From Agapetus fuscipes (Eukaryota > Arthropoda > Insecta > Trichoptera > Glossosomatidae), in contig OX637334.1 of NCBI GenBank assembly GCA_951799405.1, positions 15,128,001-15,192,000 on the forward strand: 64,000 nucleotides of DNA, written 5' to 3'. Both the position numbers and the translations under genes were made by a program. Below the pieces are notes generated by a model. The model was given only the letters and a program-made list of their open reading frames with translations, made no database searches and was not told where the DNA came from. How positions within the stretch are numbered: the first letter of the stretch is position 1; every line of letters begins with the position of its first letter. This document shows positions 32,286-44,690 of the stretch, piece by piece.

Positions 32286-32786
32286 TATATAAGGACTCAC
32301 GAAGAAATTTGATCCCATTGATGACGTTCTCTTACTTAACGACGATAGCTGCTATCTAACAAAATACTAAGGCCCGGTGTTTTCAAGTTTAGTGCTATTT
32401 TAGTTAAATATTTCTCAAAATACTCCAGTTCGAGTTCATTAAAATCGTAAACTCCCGAAATAACAAGCCCCGCCCAAATCCATTGCCAATGCCATTCCAA
32501 ATCTTTAAAACAAACAACTGGTCATAAAAGCAATGTCTAATCTCCATTAATCTGGAAAACGACACAAAAAATGTTCCGTTTGCGGCAATGTTGATGTATC
32601 CTTACATAAAAAAAACCGGCTACTGTCATTAAAGACGACGCTATCTTGATCGACGCAATCGTTAGTTAACCAACTTAATATTTAATGGCGAAATTCGGTG
32701 AGTTAAATATTATTAAAATTTAACTAAAATTGCATTTGAATTAACTTTACTTCTTACTTTTTACTTTACTGACTTAACTTTTACTT

Positions 32787-33926
32787 AAAGGTCTACGCGG
32801 CTTTCGTAGATCTTGAGTAAGCCTTCGACTCGGTGGATAAAAGTATGATGTGGTGTGTGCTTGAGAGGTATGGTGTAAACAAAGCACTTCTGAACGCGAT
32901 ACGCGCCATCTATCTAAATAGCAGGGCGTGTGTCAGGGTGGATGGAGAATACAGCGAGTATTTTAATGTGTACAAGGGTGTGAGACAGGGTTGCATAATG
33001 AGCCCGTGGTTATTCAATATAATTATGGATCATTGTGTTAAACAAGCGAATCTGGAAGGGCATGGCATACAGATTGGAGAGAGAAAAGTCGGAGTTCTGC
33101 TTTATGCTGATGATGCAGTATTAATTGCTGATTCAGCAGCAGAACTTCAGGCAATGCTCTCTAGTCTGAACCATGCTCTGTGTGTGAACAAGTTGAAAAT
33201 TAATGCAAGTAAGACGAAAGTACTGATTTTTGACAGAACGGATGAAAATGAAGAATGCACGTTTAAATGTTGAATGGTACGAAAGTTGAAATTGTGGATG
33301 AATTTAGATACTTGGGAAGTATGTTTGAGAAGAATGGAAAGATGACAAGAGAACTTGAGAATAGGGTGTGCAAGGGAAAGCAAGTGGTCGGTGCAATAGG
33401 AAGAATAGCAAAGAACAAGCGATTGACGATGGATCTGAGAATGGCGGTACACAATGGCATATTGTTACCGACTTTGATGTATGGAAGTGAAGCATGGACA
33501 GTGAATGATAGCGAAATGAGTAAAGTATGTACGGTGGAAATGAAGCATTTGAGAAGCATGACAGGAAAAACTCTGAGGGATAGAGTTAGGAATAAATGGG
33601 TAAAAAAAAAATGTAATTTGAAAGAGGATGTGAAAGTTAAGGTACAAAAGAATGTGATGAGATGGTTTGGGCATGTGGAAAGAATGAATGATGATAGACT
33701 GACAAAGTATGTATACAAAGAAAGTGTGAAAGGAAAAAGAGGGAAGGGACGACCGAGAAAAGTATGAAGTGATCAGATTGAGGAGATTGTGAAAGAATGG
33801 GATATACAAAGTGAGCGTAAAAGAAGAAAATGCATGAAAAAGGTGATGGATATGAATGAATTGAAAGAGGTATGTAAGGATAGGAAAAAATGGAGGCAAC
33901 TCTGCAGAGGCTCTGGCCACCCCTAG
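32787..33926 (+). pseudogene. RTE-like LINE reverse transcriptase, tandem copy 1 (truncated)
   Basis: Begins inside the reverse transcriptase at KVYAAFVDLE, with an in-frame stop at about 32818. The frame from 32833 carries GVRQGCIMSPWLF and the catalytic YADDAVLIAD box. A two-base insertion near 33265 shifts the frame before LNGTKVEIVDEFRYLGSMF. A TGA at 33765-33767 replaces the Trp of GRPRKVW, and the original stop is at 33924. Non-functional. Confidence 0.92.
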
Positions 33927-34475
33927 CGGAATGGCGACAAAGTTACAGTTACTTGACATGAAAATATCGGGCCTGGGGTGGATGGTGAATATTTGAAGGG
34001 TGAACGACAGGGTTCCATGATGGGTCCGTTGTTATTCGATTTGATCACATGTTAATAAGCAAATATTAGGAGTAAATACATGCGTGAGATTAATAAACCA
34101 TAAATAATAAACCGAGCAATAAGCAATATTCCATATAATTGATGACGTTCTTTGATTTCAAAACGATGTTCGTCTAATTATATCAAAGGAAGAGAAACAT
34201 GTACATCGGAGCAACCTTTGTAGATACTACTTTTTTTTCCAAAAACTATGGGTCATATATCACCTCATAATAATTTCCAATGAGGTCGGAACATTTCTGA
34301 AGCTGGAACTTTTTCTCGGCGAGCATACGTCAGACTTGTATGTGACTGCCATTTTTAGCAACCGATAACAAATTATTTGTGTCTTTACCCTAGGAACCCG
34401 GTCGGATGACGGCACAATATTGTTTTTGCTAACTCACGTGTGGACCTCATGGTGTTTTTAAATGTAAGATCAAAC
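33927..34475 (+). repeat. 3' flank of LINE copy 1, with M1 MITE
   Basis: About 550 bases nearly identical to 36032-36583. It includes a stray GERQGSMMGPLLFD-type reverse-transcriptase fragment (about 33990-34045) and an M1 MITE at about 34285-34455 bounded by AATGAGGTCGG and GGACCTCATGG. Confidence 0.8.
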
Positions 34476-36031
34476 TACTACTACTAGAAGAAGTAAGAAA
34501 GGTCATAAAGGAATTAAAAAATGGGAAAGCTGCAAGTGTGGATGGTGTGAGACCTGAGATGATGAAAGCGGGAGGAGAATGTGTGATTGAATGGATGAAA
34601 GAGCTCTGCGAATTGTGTGTTAGTGTCAAGGAGGTTCCATCGGACTGGAGAGAGGCGGTCATTGTGCCAATTTACAAAGGTAAAGGTGACAAAAAAGACT
34701 GCCGTAACTTCAGACCGATTAGCCTTCTTAGTGTGCCAGGTAAAGTGCTATGCAAGATTCTTATCCATAGGGTAAGATTATCCACCCAGGAGAAGGTCTC
34801 AGATATACAATCTGGCTTTATGCCGGAAAGAGGTTGCGTAGACCAGATATTCGCGCTTCGACAGATAGTCGAAAAACAGCTGGCCGTAAATAAAAAGGTC
34901 TACGCGGCTTTCGTAGATCTTGAGAAAGCCTTCGACTCGGTGGATAGAAGTAAGATGTGGTGTGTGCTTGAAAGGTATGGTGTGAACAAAGCACTTCTGA
35001 ACGCGATACGCGCCATCTATCTAAATAGCAGGGCGTGTGTCAGGGTGGATGGAGAATACAGCGAGTATTTTAATGTGTACAAGGGTGTGAGACAGGGTTG
35101 CATAATGAGCCCATGGTTATTCAATATAATTATGGATCATTGTGTTAAACAAGCGAATCTGGAAGGGCATGGCATACAGATTGGAGAGAGAAAAGTCGGA
35201 GTTCTGCTTTATGCTGATGATGCAGTATTAATTGCTGATTCAGCAGCAGAACTTCAGGCAATGCTCTCTAGTCTGAACCATGCTCTGTGTGCAAGCAAGT
35301 TGAAAATTAATGCAAGTAAGACGAAAGTACTGATTTTTGACAGAAGGGATGAAACTGAAGAATGCACTTTCATGTTGAATGGTACGAAAGTTGAAATTGT
35401 GGATGAATTTAGATACTTGGGAAGTATGTTTGAAAAGAATGGAAAGATGACAAGAGAACTTGAGAATAGGGTGTGCAAGGGAAAGCAAGTGGTCGGTGCA
35501 ATAGGAAGAATAGCAAAGAACAAGCGATTGACGATGGATCTGAGAATGGCGGTACACAATGGCATATTGTTACCGACTTTGATGTATGGAAGTGAAGCAT
35601 GGACAGTGAATGATAGCGAAATGAGTAAAGTATGTACGGTGGAAATGAAGCATTTGAGAAGTATGACAGGAAAAACTTTGAGGGATAGAGTTAGGAATGA
35701 ATGGGTAAAAAAAGAATGTAATTTGAAAGAGGATGTGAAAGCTAAAGTACAAAAGAATGTGATGAGATGGTTTGGGCATGTGGAAAGAATGAATGATGAT
35801 AGACTGACAAAGTATGTATACAAAGAAAGTGTGAAAGGAAAAAGAGGGAAGGGACGACCGAGAAAAGTATGAAGTGATCAGATTGAGGAGATTGTGAAAG
35901 AATGGGATATACAAAGTGAGCGTAAAAGAAGAAAATGCATGAAAAAGGTGATGGATATGAATGAATTGAAAGAGGTGTGTAAGGATAGGAAAAAATGGAG
36001 GCAACTCTGCAGAGGCTCTGGCCACCCCTAG
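34476..36031 (+). pseudogene. RTE-like LINE reverse transcriptase, tandem copy 2
   Basis: The longest LINE frame: 445 codons (34538-35872), with related sequence from EEVRKVIKELKNGKAAS at about 34485. It shows the fingers/palm motifs VPIYKGKGDKKDCRNFRPIS, the catalytic Asp of AAFVDLEKAFDSVD, GVRQGCIMSPWLF and YADDAVLIAD, then the C-terminal YLGSMFEKNGK, TLMYGSEAW and MRWFGHVERMNDDRL typical of RTE-like proteins. No endonuclease domain is present (5' truncation). TGA at 35870-35872 sits where a Trp codon is expected. The frame beyond it is open to the original stop at 36029-36031. Confidence 0.92.
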
Positions 36032-36583
36032 CGGAATGGCGACAAAGTTACAGTTACTTGACATGAAAATATCGGGCCTGGGGTGGATGGTGAATATTTG
36101 AAGGGTGTACGACAGGGTTCCATGATGGGTCCGTTGTTATTCGATTTGATCACATGTTAATAAGCAAATATTAGGAGTAAATACAGTGCGTGAGATTAAT
36201 AAACCATAAATAATAAACCGAGCAATAAGCAATATTCCATATAATTGATGACGTTCTTTGATTTCAAAACTATGTTCGTCTAATTATATCAAAGGAAGAG
36301 AAACATGTACATCGGAGCAACCTTTGTAGATACTACTTTTTTTTCCAAAAACTATGGGTCATATATCACCTCATAATAATTTCCAATGAGGTCGGAACAT
36401 TTCTGAAGCTGGAACTTTTTCTCGGCGAGCATACGTCAGACTTGTATGTGACTGCCATTTTTAGCAACCGATAACAAATTATTTGTGTCTTTACCCTAGG
36501 AACCCGGTCGGATGACGGCACAATATTGTTTTTGGTAATTCACGTGTGGACCTCATGGTGTTTTTAAATGTAAGATCAAACTA
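36032..36583 (+). repeat. 3' flank of LINE copy 2, with M1 MITE
   Basis: Counterpart of 33927-34475, ending at AAGATCAAACTA, after which the two copies diverge. Confidence 0.8.
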
Positions 36584-36737
36584 TTAATTCTGGAGCGTAT
36601 CTGCCTCTCAGTGCACACTAATATGGCGAAGAGGTATTGAAAATTTTGTAAGAAAAATGTAACGCCCTCTCATAAGCTTAAATAAAAAATTTTGGTTACC
36701 CATTTCACCAAGTAAATACTCGCACTAGAGATAACAG

Positions 36738-36979
36738 TACCCTTAGTACGAGTTGCAAAACTTGAGTAATGTAAAGTTTCCGGCAATTATTAAAGAGTGA
36801 TTTCCCCCAAAATCTGCCGTTTTTGTTTGTTTGAACTTGATTTTCTTCATCACTGTTACTCTTTTGCTAAGACTACAAAGTTTAAGAAACAAAAACGGCA
36901 GATTTAGGGAGAAATCACGCATTATTATTTTCCGTAAACTTTACATTTCTCAAGTTTTGCAACTCGTACTAAGGGTACA
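36738..36979. mobile_element. MITE with about 95-base terminal inverted repeats
   Basis: Ends TACCCTTAGTACGAGTTGC and its complement, with CAG on both sides as a possible 3-base target duplication. The inner part (AAATCTGCCGTTTTTG) is related to sequence at 21120-21170 inside the 18820-21650 element. Confidence 0.8.
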
Positions 36980-37404
36980 GGTAGATAGAAAGTGATGACG
37001 TAAAGGATAGACAGTACGCAGCCAGGTGTGATCGAACTTTGATTTTTGCGCATAGCAACACTCTGTACGCGGTGTTACCAACCACATGGCGATAATAATT
37101 AATAATGGAGCGAGAGGATTCGAATATGGAATGTGGGTCGAGCAACTATCTACTGTCTGGCAGCGCCGAACCTGCCCAATGCTTTATTCAGTCACATTGC
37201 CCGTCAGAAATCAACAACTCTGGGAAAAACGCTAATTTACTTATATTTATATATTTTTTATTTTAAAACTCACTAATATTAGTATTATAAGATAAACATG
37301 AAATTAAAACATTTCATTTTTTATCATTATATTTTTATTTAGAATCACCGAAGAATCGCATACACATCTTCATATTCTTTTGTACTAACAGGCATTTTTA
37401 TTTC

Positions 37405-38125
37405 TATGGAAGAACTTGGTTCAATTTCGCCAATGTCCAGCGGTTTCAGGGACATGTGGGAGAAGCTGCAAGGTCTATGTTAATAATAATAATATTGTTA
37501 GGATGATTTATTTGGTGAGCGCTGTTTTTGTGTGTATCACACCTCAAGAGCCCTCTGCGAGCTTGGTCGTCGCTGTAGAAAGCGCCAATTCTCAAGTAAG
37601 ACCCAGTTGTTGTAAGGTTGGATGGACCTTTCAGTGACCGGTCTTTGGTAAAGGTTTATGAATTTTTCAACTCAGCGAAGAGCACATTCGAAATATATTA
37701 AATTGTATATTTTTGTGCTCCGCCGGGATCCGAATCCACAACCTTCCATTTACGAGTCCGAAGTGTTCCCACTGGACTACGGACCGGTCCAAGATGCCAA
37801 CGACACGCGGTGTAATAATAATAATAATAAACTTTATTGTACACCACAAATAAATTACATTAATATTATAAACAAAAAGAGACATATGTACAATGGGCGG
37901 TCTTATCGCACATGGCGATATCTTACAGACAACCTTATTACCTGTGTACCTGAGCGGTAACCCATCCAAGTATTATCCGCGCGAGAATTATGTTCATATG
38001 AGGTTTGACATACTTAGTATGTACATATGCAGCATGCGTAAACGCGTGTAACTTACACGTGCCTGCATGTGGGCATGCACTAAATATGGCCCTTAAATTT
38101 TGATATATCCTTGCAAATTTGATGA
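37405..38125 (+). repeat. Old R1 copy split by SINE-B and a LINE tail
   Basis: R1 5' part at 37405-37480 (TTCAATTTCGCCAATGTCC) and 3' part at about 37985-38125 (ATGTTCATATGAGGTTTG, GTGGGCATGCACTAAATAT). Between them lie SINE-B (37497-37792) and an ACTTTATTGTACACCAC piece (about 37812-37950). Confidence 0.75.
37497..37792 (-). mobile_element. tRNA-derived SINE-B, full length
   Basis: The best complete copy. Minus-strand head TAGTCCAGTGGGAACAC and GGATTCGGATCCCGGCGG, a body with GCAAGACCCAG-type and GGCGCTTTCTACAGCG blocks, and the tail CTTGAGGTGTGATACACAC followed by CAGCGCTCACCAAATAAAT. Confidence 0.88.
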
Positions 38126-38208
38126 TAGATCAGTCTCGAATCTTCTTTATTATTTTTTTCTTGTTACACTGTCCATAATATGATCGAATAAAAAGTTTGT
38201 AGGTTACA

Positions 38209-38914
38209 TCGACGGTTAAAAGGAAGTAGGGCGACGTTTTAGTCAAAATGAGTTATGAATGCTATCATACTAAAAATTTCCGCTCTTTCTAATGCGTTAA
38301 CTCTAATAGATCTACGATGATTTTTTGTTGTTGTTTATGCCCAAGCAAACAACTTAGTTTTCGAAGTATGGTTTTGGTGTAAACGACAAGAGTTTGGACT
38401 TTTTTTGTCCTAAATGCGCTTGTGGCATAAAAAATCGTAAAACATCGTAAAATCACATTCATAGGAATGCCAATAAATGCCTTTATTTTTTTAATTTTAG
38501 AGCTGTTTTGATTTTAACGATATGATAAAAAATAAAAATTTGTGTCCATTTTTCTGCAATCTCAAACTTTAAACTGCTCTTCTGAACAAATTAATTAGGC
38601 TGATTTATTTGGTGAGCACTGTTTTTGTGTGTATCACTCCTCAAGAGCCCTCTGCGAGCTTGGTCGTCGCTGTAGAAACCGCCAATTCTTAAGCAAGACC
38701 CAGTTGCTCTAAGGCTGGAAGGACATTTTGATGATGGGTCTTTGGTAAAGGTTTATGAATTTTTCAACCCAGAAAAGAGCAAATTTGAAAATATAAATGG
38801 GATTTATTTTTTGTTCTCCGCCTAGATTCGAACCCACAACCTTCCATTTACGAGTCCGAAGTGTTACCACTAGACTACGGACCGCTTATGCCCTATTACC
38901 TTTTAACCGGTTTT
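38209..38914. mobile_element. MITE (GGTTAAAAGG ends), copy 2, split by SINE-B
   Basis: Ends CGACGGTTAAAAGGAAGTAG and TATTACCTTTTAACCG. A minus-strand SINE-B (38598-38885) sits near its right end. Without it the element is about 410 bases. Confidence 0.8.
38598..38885 (-). mobile_element. tRNA-derived SINE-B copy
   Basis: Minus-strand copy with head TAGTCTAGTGGTAACACTT and GGTTCGAATCTAGGCGG, inserted in the MITE of 38209-38914. Confidence 0.85.
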
Positions 38915-38922
38915 TTGACGGT

Positions 38923-39185
38923 GTTATGGCTGAGGGGGCCAAGTGGGCTGATGTTTCTAGCGTGTTTGGAATAGAACAACGTTGGTTCGATCCCCGCCTG
39001 GGTCATTTGACCATAATTTTGACCCTGGTTCAATAGATGTTATTGGGTAATTATTAATTAATAATTCATTAAAAATAAACAAGAATTAATTATTAATTGA
39101 TGATATTAATACCTGTTTCTGGCCAGGCAGAATAGGTTGGTGAATTGCATTCTTCTTCACAATCTATTTTTTTTTAATTTAAATT
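38923..39185 (+). mobile_element. tRNA-derived SINE-C copy
   Basis: Plus-strand head GGCTGAGGGGGCCAAGTGG and GGTTCGATCCCCGCCTGG, a body with TGTTATTGGGTAATTATT and GGCCAGGCAGAATAGG, and a T-rich end. Confidence 0.85.
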
Positions 39186-39985
39186 AACCGTCAACATAAT
39201 TTCTTAAATACATATTTTTTTAGCAGGTGTCGTTCTAGAGCCCAAGTTTCACGACCTCTGTCTTCGGGTCGGCAGTAGACAAGCGGGTCAGGTCGGCGAC
39301 CGTCAGCACCCGGGTCACAATAAAACACCTAAATTACACAACTTCCTATTCTGAGCAGGGAGAACAAGCACTTCGTGTGTGGCTCACGGCGAGTTAATAA
39401 ATTACTTGTTTAATGGGTGAATTGAAAAAATAAATAATTAATGAAAACACGGGTGAAAGTTTGCAGGTACTTGTTGGTATGATGATGATGATGATGAGTA
39501 GATGATTTATTTATAACGCCGTTTCGTGATGTGGTCACTCCAAGGGCGCTTGTGCATGGGCGATGAGAATTAATTGCGCTTGTAGTGGTCAAAGCTTATT
39601 CCGAATTGAATAAGAGTTTTGGGCTTACACGGCCAGCTGATGATGCTAGAGTGATGTTTTCCAGGATCTGTTGCCGTGGTCTATGGGAGCCGGAGCTTTC
39701 GAATTGTCTCGACTTTTATTTATCCTGATAAACCTTTTCAGTCCACTTATGCTTTTCATTTTAAATTTCCATTTTTACCGTAGGTACTCTGTAACTGGAA
39801 CACATGGTATGTAAATCAACCATTCATATTCTTTTGTACCTTTACTCAAAACTTCTTCCAGCTTTCATTTCTTTTCTACCCATTCTTTCACGACTCCATT
39901 CCTTTCAGAATTTTCCTGTCATGTTAGGGGTCCATACATTTTGTTCTGTTTATTCGAGAGTTGAGTATTCACGCAATGTTACATA

Positions 39986-40235
39986 CTAACAGGGCTATTC
40001 TTAGACATTTTAGTCGTCGGTTGAGCCCACGCTTTGACAAACTAATGGTGCCTGCGCTGGAAGTTTCATCAGCACGGTCATTCTTACCTACTGAATTTTG
40101 TAATATTTGTATGAAAACAAATCAGTTGTTCACTTGCGGCCATCTTGGATTGACAGGTCTTCATACAAATGCATCATTAGTTTGTCAAAGCGTGGGCTCA
40201 ACCGACGACTAAAATGTCTAAGAATAGCCCCGTTA
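39986..40235. mobile_element. MITE with about 60-base terminal inverted repeats
   Basis: Ends CTAACAGGGCTATTCTTAG and its near-complement, running through TCGTCGGTTGAGCCCACGC. The interior contains CTTGCGGCCATCTTGG, shared with the 976-base repeats. Possibly full length. The target duplication is not resolved. Confidence 0.8.
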
Positions 40236-40436
40236 GGGTACAGAACACGTGCTCCGACTCTGTTATATTTTTTTCTGATATTAATTTGGATCTTCATCCT
40301 ACGTTTACATTCGGACACTGTCCCTGCCCTTGACAATACTCCTAGCGAACGGACCAACGTAGATAGCAGCAGGATTGCAAAGAACAAAAGCTCCTGCAGC
40401 GGTTCTTTGAAGTCCGTCAAAAAACGTCAAAATCCC

Positions 40437-40604
40437 TGGGCAGTACGTGAAGCATGGGGGGAAGAACGTGCTACATTCTGGGCAGTACGTGAAGCATGGG
40501 GGGAAGAACGTGCTACATTCTGGGCAGTACGTGAAGCATGGGGGGAAGAACGTGCTACATTCTGGGCAGTACGTGAAGCATGGGGGGAAGAACGTGCTAC
40601 ATTC
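40437..40604. repeat. 42-base minisatellite, four identical units
   Basis: The unit begins TGGGCAGTACGTGAAGC and contains a GGGGGG run. The four units are identical and the length is a multiple of three, so several frames stay open (e.g. AVREAWGEERATFW). I see no evidence that it is translated. Confidence 0.93.
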
Positions 40605-40635
40605 TGACTTGCTCACTTTTCCAACTATTTTTTTT

Positions 40636-40765
40636 TTGTGTGAGTGGGTGAACTAAAAGTTTTGTGTGAGTGAGTGAGGAATAAAGACAAACCAAAACTA
40701 TAAAAGGGTCCTTGAGGTGTGCTACACACAAAAACGGCGCTTTTAAAAAAAAATCATCCAAATAT
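40636..40765 (+). repeat. 130-base repeat with LINE/SINE-B tail, copy 2
   Basis: Counterpart of 32155-32285, ending TCCTTGAGGTGTGCTACAC plus an A-run. Confidence 0.7.
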
Positions 40766-41109
40766 AAATACATTTTCGTCTAAACAGGGTAAGTATATAA
40801 TAATAACTGCGTTGGTGGGTAGGTAAGTATATAAAAATAAACTTAAAAATCATTTAGATACACATTATGATTTGAACACACAACGCATCAGTTTTCCTTG
40901 AGCTGGCGCACGAAGTGTGTTTATATTTTCGACAGATCAGCCCAGAACTTTGCACTAGTCTAAAAATACGCAACAAAATGTCATTATCAAATGATTGTTT
41001 CATAGGTGCGACCGGACCGTTATCGGTGAGTTCATACAGTCTACTATTCTCTTATAAGGTTTCACATTTATATATTTTGTTAATTCATTTACCTGCACAG
41101 TTTGATTCG

Positions 41110-41215
41110 AAGAACGCAATCGCAATTATACATATCTGCTTGTGGGAATGCATTTAATTTAAATCTTAAATGATATATATCTTTGCAGCTTAGATTAGAT
41201 TAGATTAGACAATCT
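41110..41215 (+). repeat. R1 3' end, short
   Basis: Only the last 100 bases of R1 (ATACATATCTGCTTGTGGG to the TTAGATTAGATTAGAC tail), i.e. a strongly 5'-truncated copy. Confidence 0.8.
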
Positions 41216-41545
41216 GAGTCTTTAATGCCTGGTTCAGGTTTTTCTTAGATGCATAATGCAAGTACTATCTATAATCTAAGTGCAAACATATTTGAAGATT
41301 CATAATAAGAGCATGCCCACAAGCATAAATGTGGTAAGTTAGCGCATACACATCCTGCATGTGTACAAACAAGATTAAAAAAACAAAGTAGGTAGTACTA
41401 TGAATCCTGTAGAACCGAAATCGGAAAACGAGTTTTTTCGGGAATGAGATAAATATATGGAATCATAAAGAATAACATTTTCCGTGTTACCATTTACTTT
41501 CGGGGAAAAAACTTAGATTGCCGTTTTTGATTCCACAACAAAAAG

Positions 41546-41615
41546 GGAATCGAACCTACGACTTTCCATCTACAAATCTGAAGCGTTAACCACTTGGACT
41601 GCAGCAGGCCGGTAT
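41546..41615 (-). other. tRNA-like sequence, probably a SINE head
   Basis: On the minus strand GCAGTCCAAGTGGTTAACG (box A) and TAGGTTCGATTCCC (box B) are properly spaced. The would-be acceptor stem (GGCCTGC against the bases after box B) does not pair, so it is not a functional tRNA. Confidence 0.5.
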
Positions 41616-41619
41616 ATGC

Positions 41620-42236
41620 ACGTGATAAATGCTATCTGAATAAGTATAAAACGAAATGAGATAGTTTCCACAAGTAAATTATACTCTATTTGACGAAGTA
41701 CTAATGCAACGACAGTCTGGAAAAAATTGCAGCATGGAAGTGTAAGCTAAATAAGTTAAAAATGACCATCTGGCATCTGCATACAAGAGAGTAAAAACGG
41801 TTAGATGCATTGGTTAGATGGCTCTCCTGAACATTTTACTCTTCGCTATTATATGACTATGATATTTCTGCAACTAAGATAATAAATGACATTAAAAAAA
41901 TACGGTGATCACAAAACATGTACAGTTTAATATAAAAGTGTGAACATTTTATTTTCTAAATCATGCCTTAAGTTATAACATTAAAAATACCTGATTATAT
42001 TGTAGTACAGTACCTATAAGTATTAGTAGGTTAGTCAATCAGTAAGTACATTTGTTATGTAAATATGATTAATATAGCAACACTAGAATAATCAGCACGT
42101 TTCGCGCTTCGATAATAAATAATAATGTACAGCTAGCCGCTTTATCTTCCCTACAATAATATTTATATTTACCTACCAAATCAACAATAATAAAGTGCAC
42201 AAGCGGCATTTCGTCATTTATTTACAAAATACAAAT
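41620..42236. other. Intronic DNA upstream of M1 fragment
   Basis: Nothing recognised. At about 42237-42420 sequence related to M1 (TGACGTCACAAAGCCGGG, GTTGCTAAGGAATTCAG) precedes the FOXK exon 1 donor. Confidence 0.4.
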
Positions 42237-42459
42237 AAAAACGATTGCACAAAACATGGGAGTCCGAACAAATGATATGCACAGATAAATATGACGTCAC
42301 AAAGCCGGGTAACTATGCACAAGGTACAGTAATATTTTTGGTTGCTAAGGAATTCAGTTACACAGATCTGACATGTGAAAAAAAATCAAATTTGGAACAT
42401 GCTGAACAAAACCAATTGGAATTATTTTTAAATTTAAAATTTAAATGATAAAGAACTCA

Positions 42460-43160
<701 letters not shown>

Positions 43161-43514
43161 GTGAGTTGAAATACTTGTAATATTATTGTTAACTCTGCTT
43201 ATCGATTGCTTCAGTTTGCAGAAGCTAATTGCGGCTCGGGAATTTTAAAATAAACATGAGGTGTCGGGAGACTTAACCAAAAATGTCATTCGGCATACGC
43301 AATACACATGCAATCTATGCAGATGTTGACCTGCTGCTGTCATCTAGCGGTATTGCATGGAACTATTATTACCAGCATATAGACACCTGCGTTACCGGCA
43401 ATAATACCGCCATATTCAAATGACAAATCGAGGAAAATAACGAAGTAGCACTAATGTGGTTTCTTAATTAAAATTAGTTTTTAGGTTTTTAATTTGACTT
43501 TCCGAATTTTTTTT

Positions 43515-43960
43515 GTTACTTGACTAATAGGTTTCGTATGAGGCTGACCCTCCATGCTTTAAAAACTTGGTCCACTTTTGCCAATGCCACCCCGGTTCAG
43601 GGAAAGGTGGCAGGAGTTGCAAAGGTCATGTTTATGTAATCTAAGTTGCAAAGATATGTAACATTGGAGATTCACATTATATGCATTCTCAGAAGCAGAC
43701 ACGTGTAAGTTCGCGCTTGCACATGCTGCATGTGAACCTACAACATAAAAACCCAAATCTCAAATGAACATACACCCTGCAATTCTTGCCGATCTGCCCT
43801 GAAACATTGGTGACATTGGGAAAGTGAACCGTTTTCTACAGCATGGGTGGTCAGCCGCATACCAACCTATAAGTTAAGGAACACACACATATAAGGTTTG
43901 CTTTATTTTATTTGTACACATGCAGCATGTGTAAGCGCAAACTTACATGTGCATGCTGTT
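43515..43960. repeat. Three R1 fragments in mixed orientation
   Basis: Plus-strand old-type 5' part (43515-43635), a minus-strand unit (43636-43880) ending at GGTTGGTATGCGGCTGACC, and a plus-strand piece (about 43890-43955, CATGCAGCATGTGTAAGC). Confidence 0.75.
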
Positions 43961-44279
43961 ATGTTAAAATGGAAAGGTACCTTCAGAATGTACCTACAGG
44001 ATACTCACTCCGGCTAGCTTCTTCGGTATCACTCTCAGGGCGTGGGGTTCTTTCTTTGTGTTGCCCACTTTGTATTTTTGGAAGGGTTGTATATTGATAA
44101 GACAAGAGCTAATGTTAACAAAAGAGATTTAATCAGTTAAAGTCAAATATAAAAGTTAAATCCATAAAAAGGGAAACGGTGGAGAAGGAAATAGCTAGAC
44201 CTGTATTAACACACTCATCACAGTTCTGGCGGCTCACTTTCACGAAGCACTGATTGTAGGCTGGAGTCCTAAGCGAGCT

Positions 44280-44690
44280 TAAATTAAGCTCGGGAGGTGA
44301 TGTTCACGGCTTGGGGCTTCGCCCCCCCGAGAGCCACAGTCCATGAGGCGGATGCCTCAACACTTGGAGCCCCAGGGTGGAGGCTCCTCTGCACCAGGCT
44401 CCGGTCCATAAGTGGGGTGCCTTGGATGGCGGATGCTCCATGCACATGTCCCCACGTGGAAGCCTCGCGGCTAAGTCCACGGGGGCCCCAACTGGGAAAC
44501 CCAGGCAGTAATTGCCGCTTGGCAGGGCTGTGTCCGACCTCCTCCTTCGTGCGCGCGTAATTCTAGACTGGCGTCTCGGGTTTCCGCGTCACAGCGAGTG
44601 GAGCCTCGAGAGTCTTCGGCAAAACTCGGTCGTGGCTTGGCTACTGCCTCGTTGAAGTCACTGCAGCCATCATGCGCTGACTTCACGCTT
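44280..44690. other. GC-rich island of unknown origin
   Basis: About 400 bases clearly richer in G and C than anything nearby, with GGGGCTTCGCCCCCCC, GGGAAACCCAGGCAG and similar short palindromes. It has open frames on both strands (87 and 71 codons) without recognisable domains. It may be a retrotransposon 5' region. Confidence 0.4.

Noticed and set aside
33263..36064. Long minus-strand open frames opposite the LINE copies
   Set aside because: They are mirror frames of the reverse transcriptase and are low-complexity in translation (Ser/His/Phe-rich).
40107..40656. Open frames of 69-166 codons over the minisatellite as repeat proteins
   Set aside because: All come from a 42-base repeat without stops and extend into a MITE; no start context, splice sites or family match.
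41546..41615. Possible tRNA gene on the minus strand
   Set aside because: Box A and box B are present but the acceptor stem does not pair; more likely the head of a SINE.
44297..44686. Overlapping frames in the GC-rich island as genes
   Set aside because: High GC gives few stop codons on both strands; no recognisable domain or splice context.
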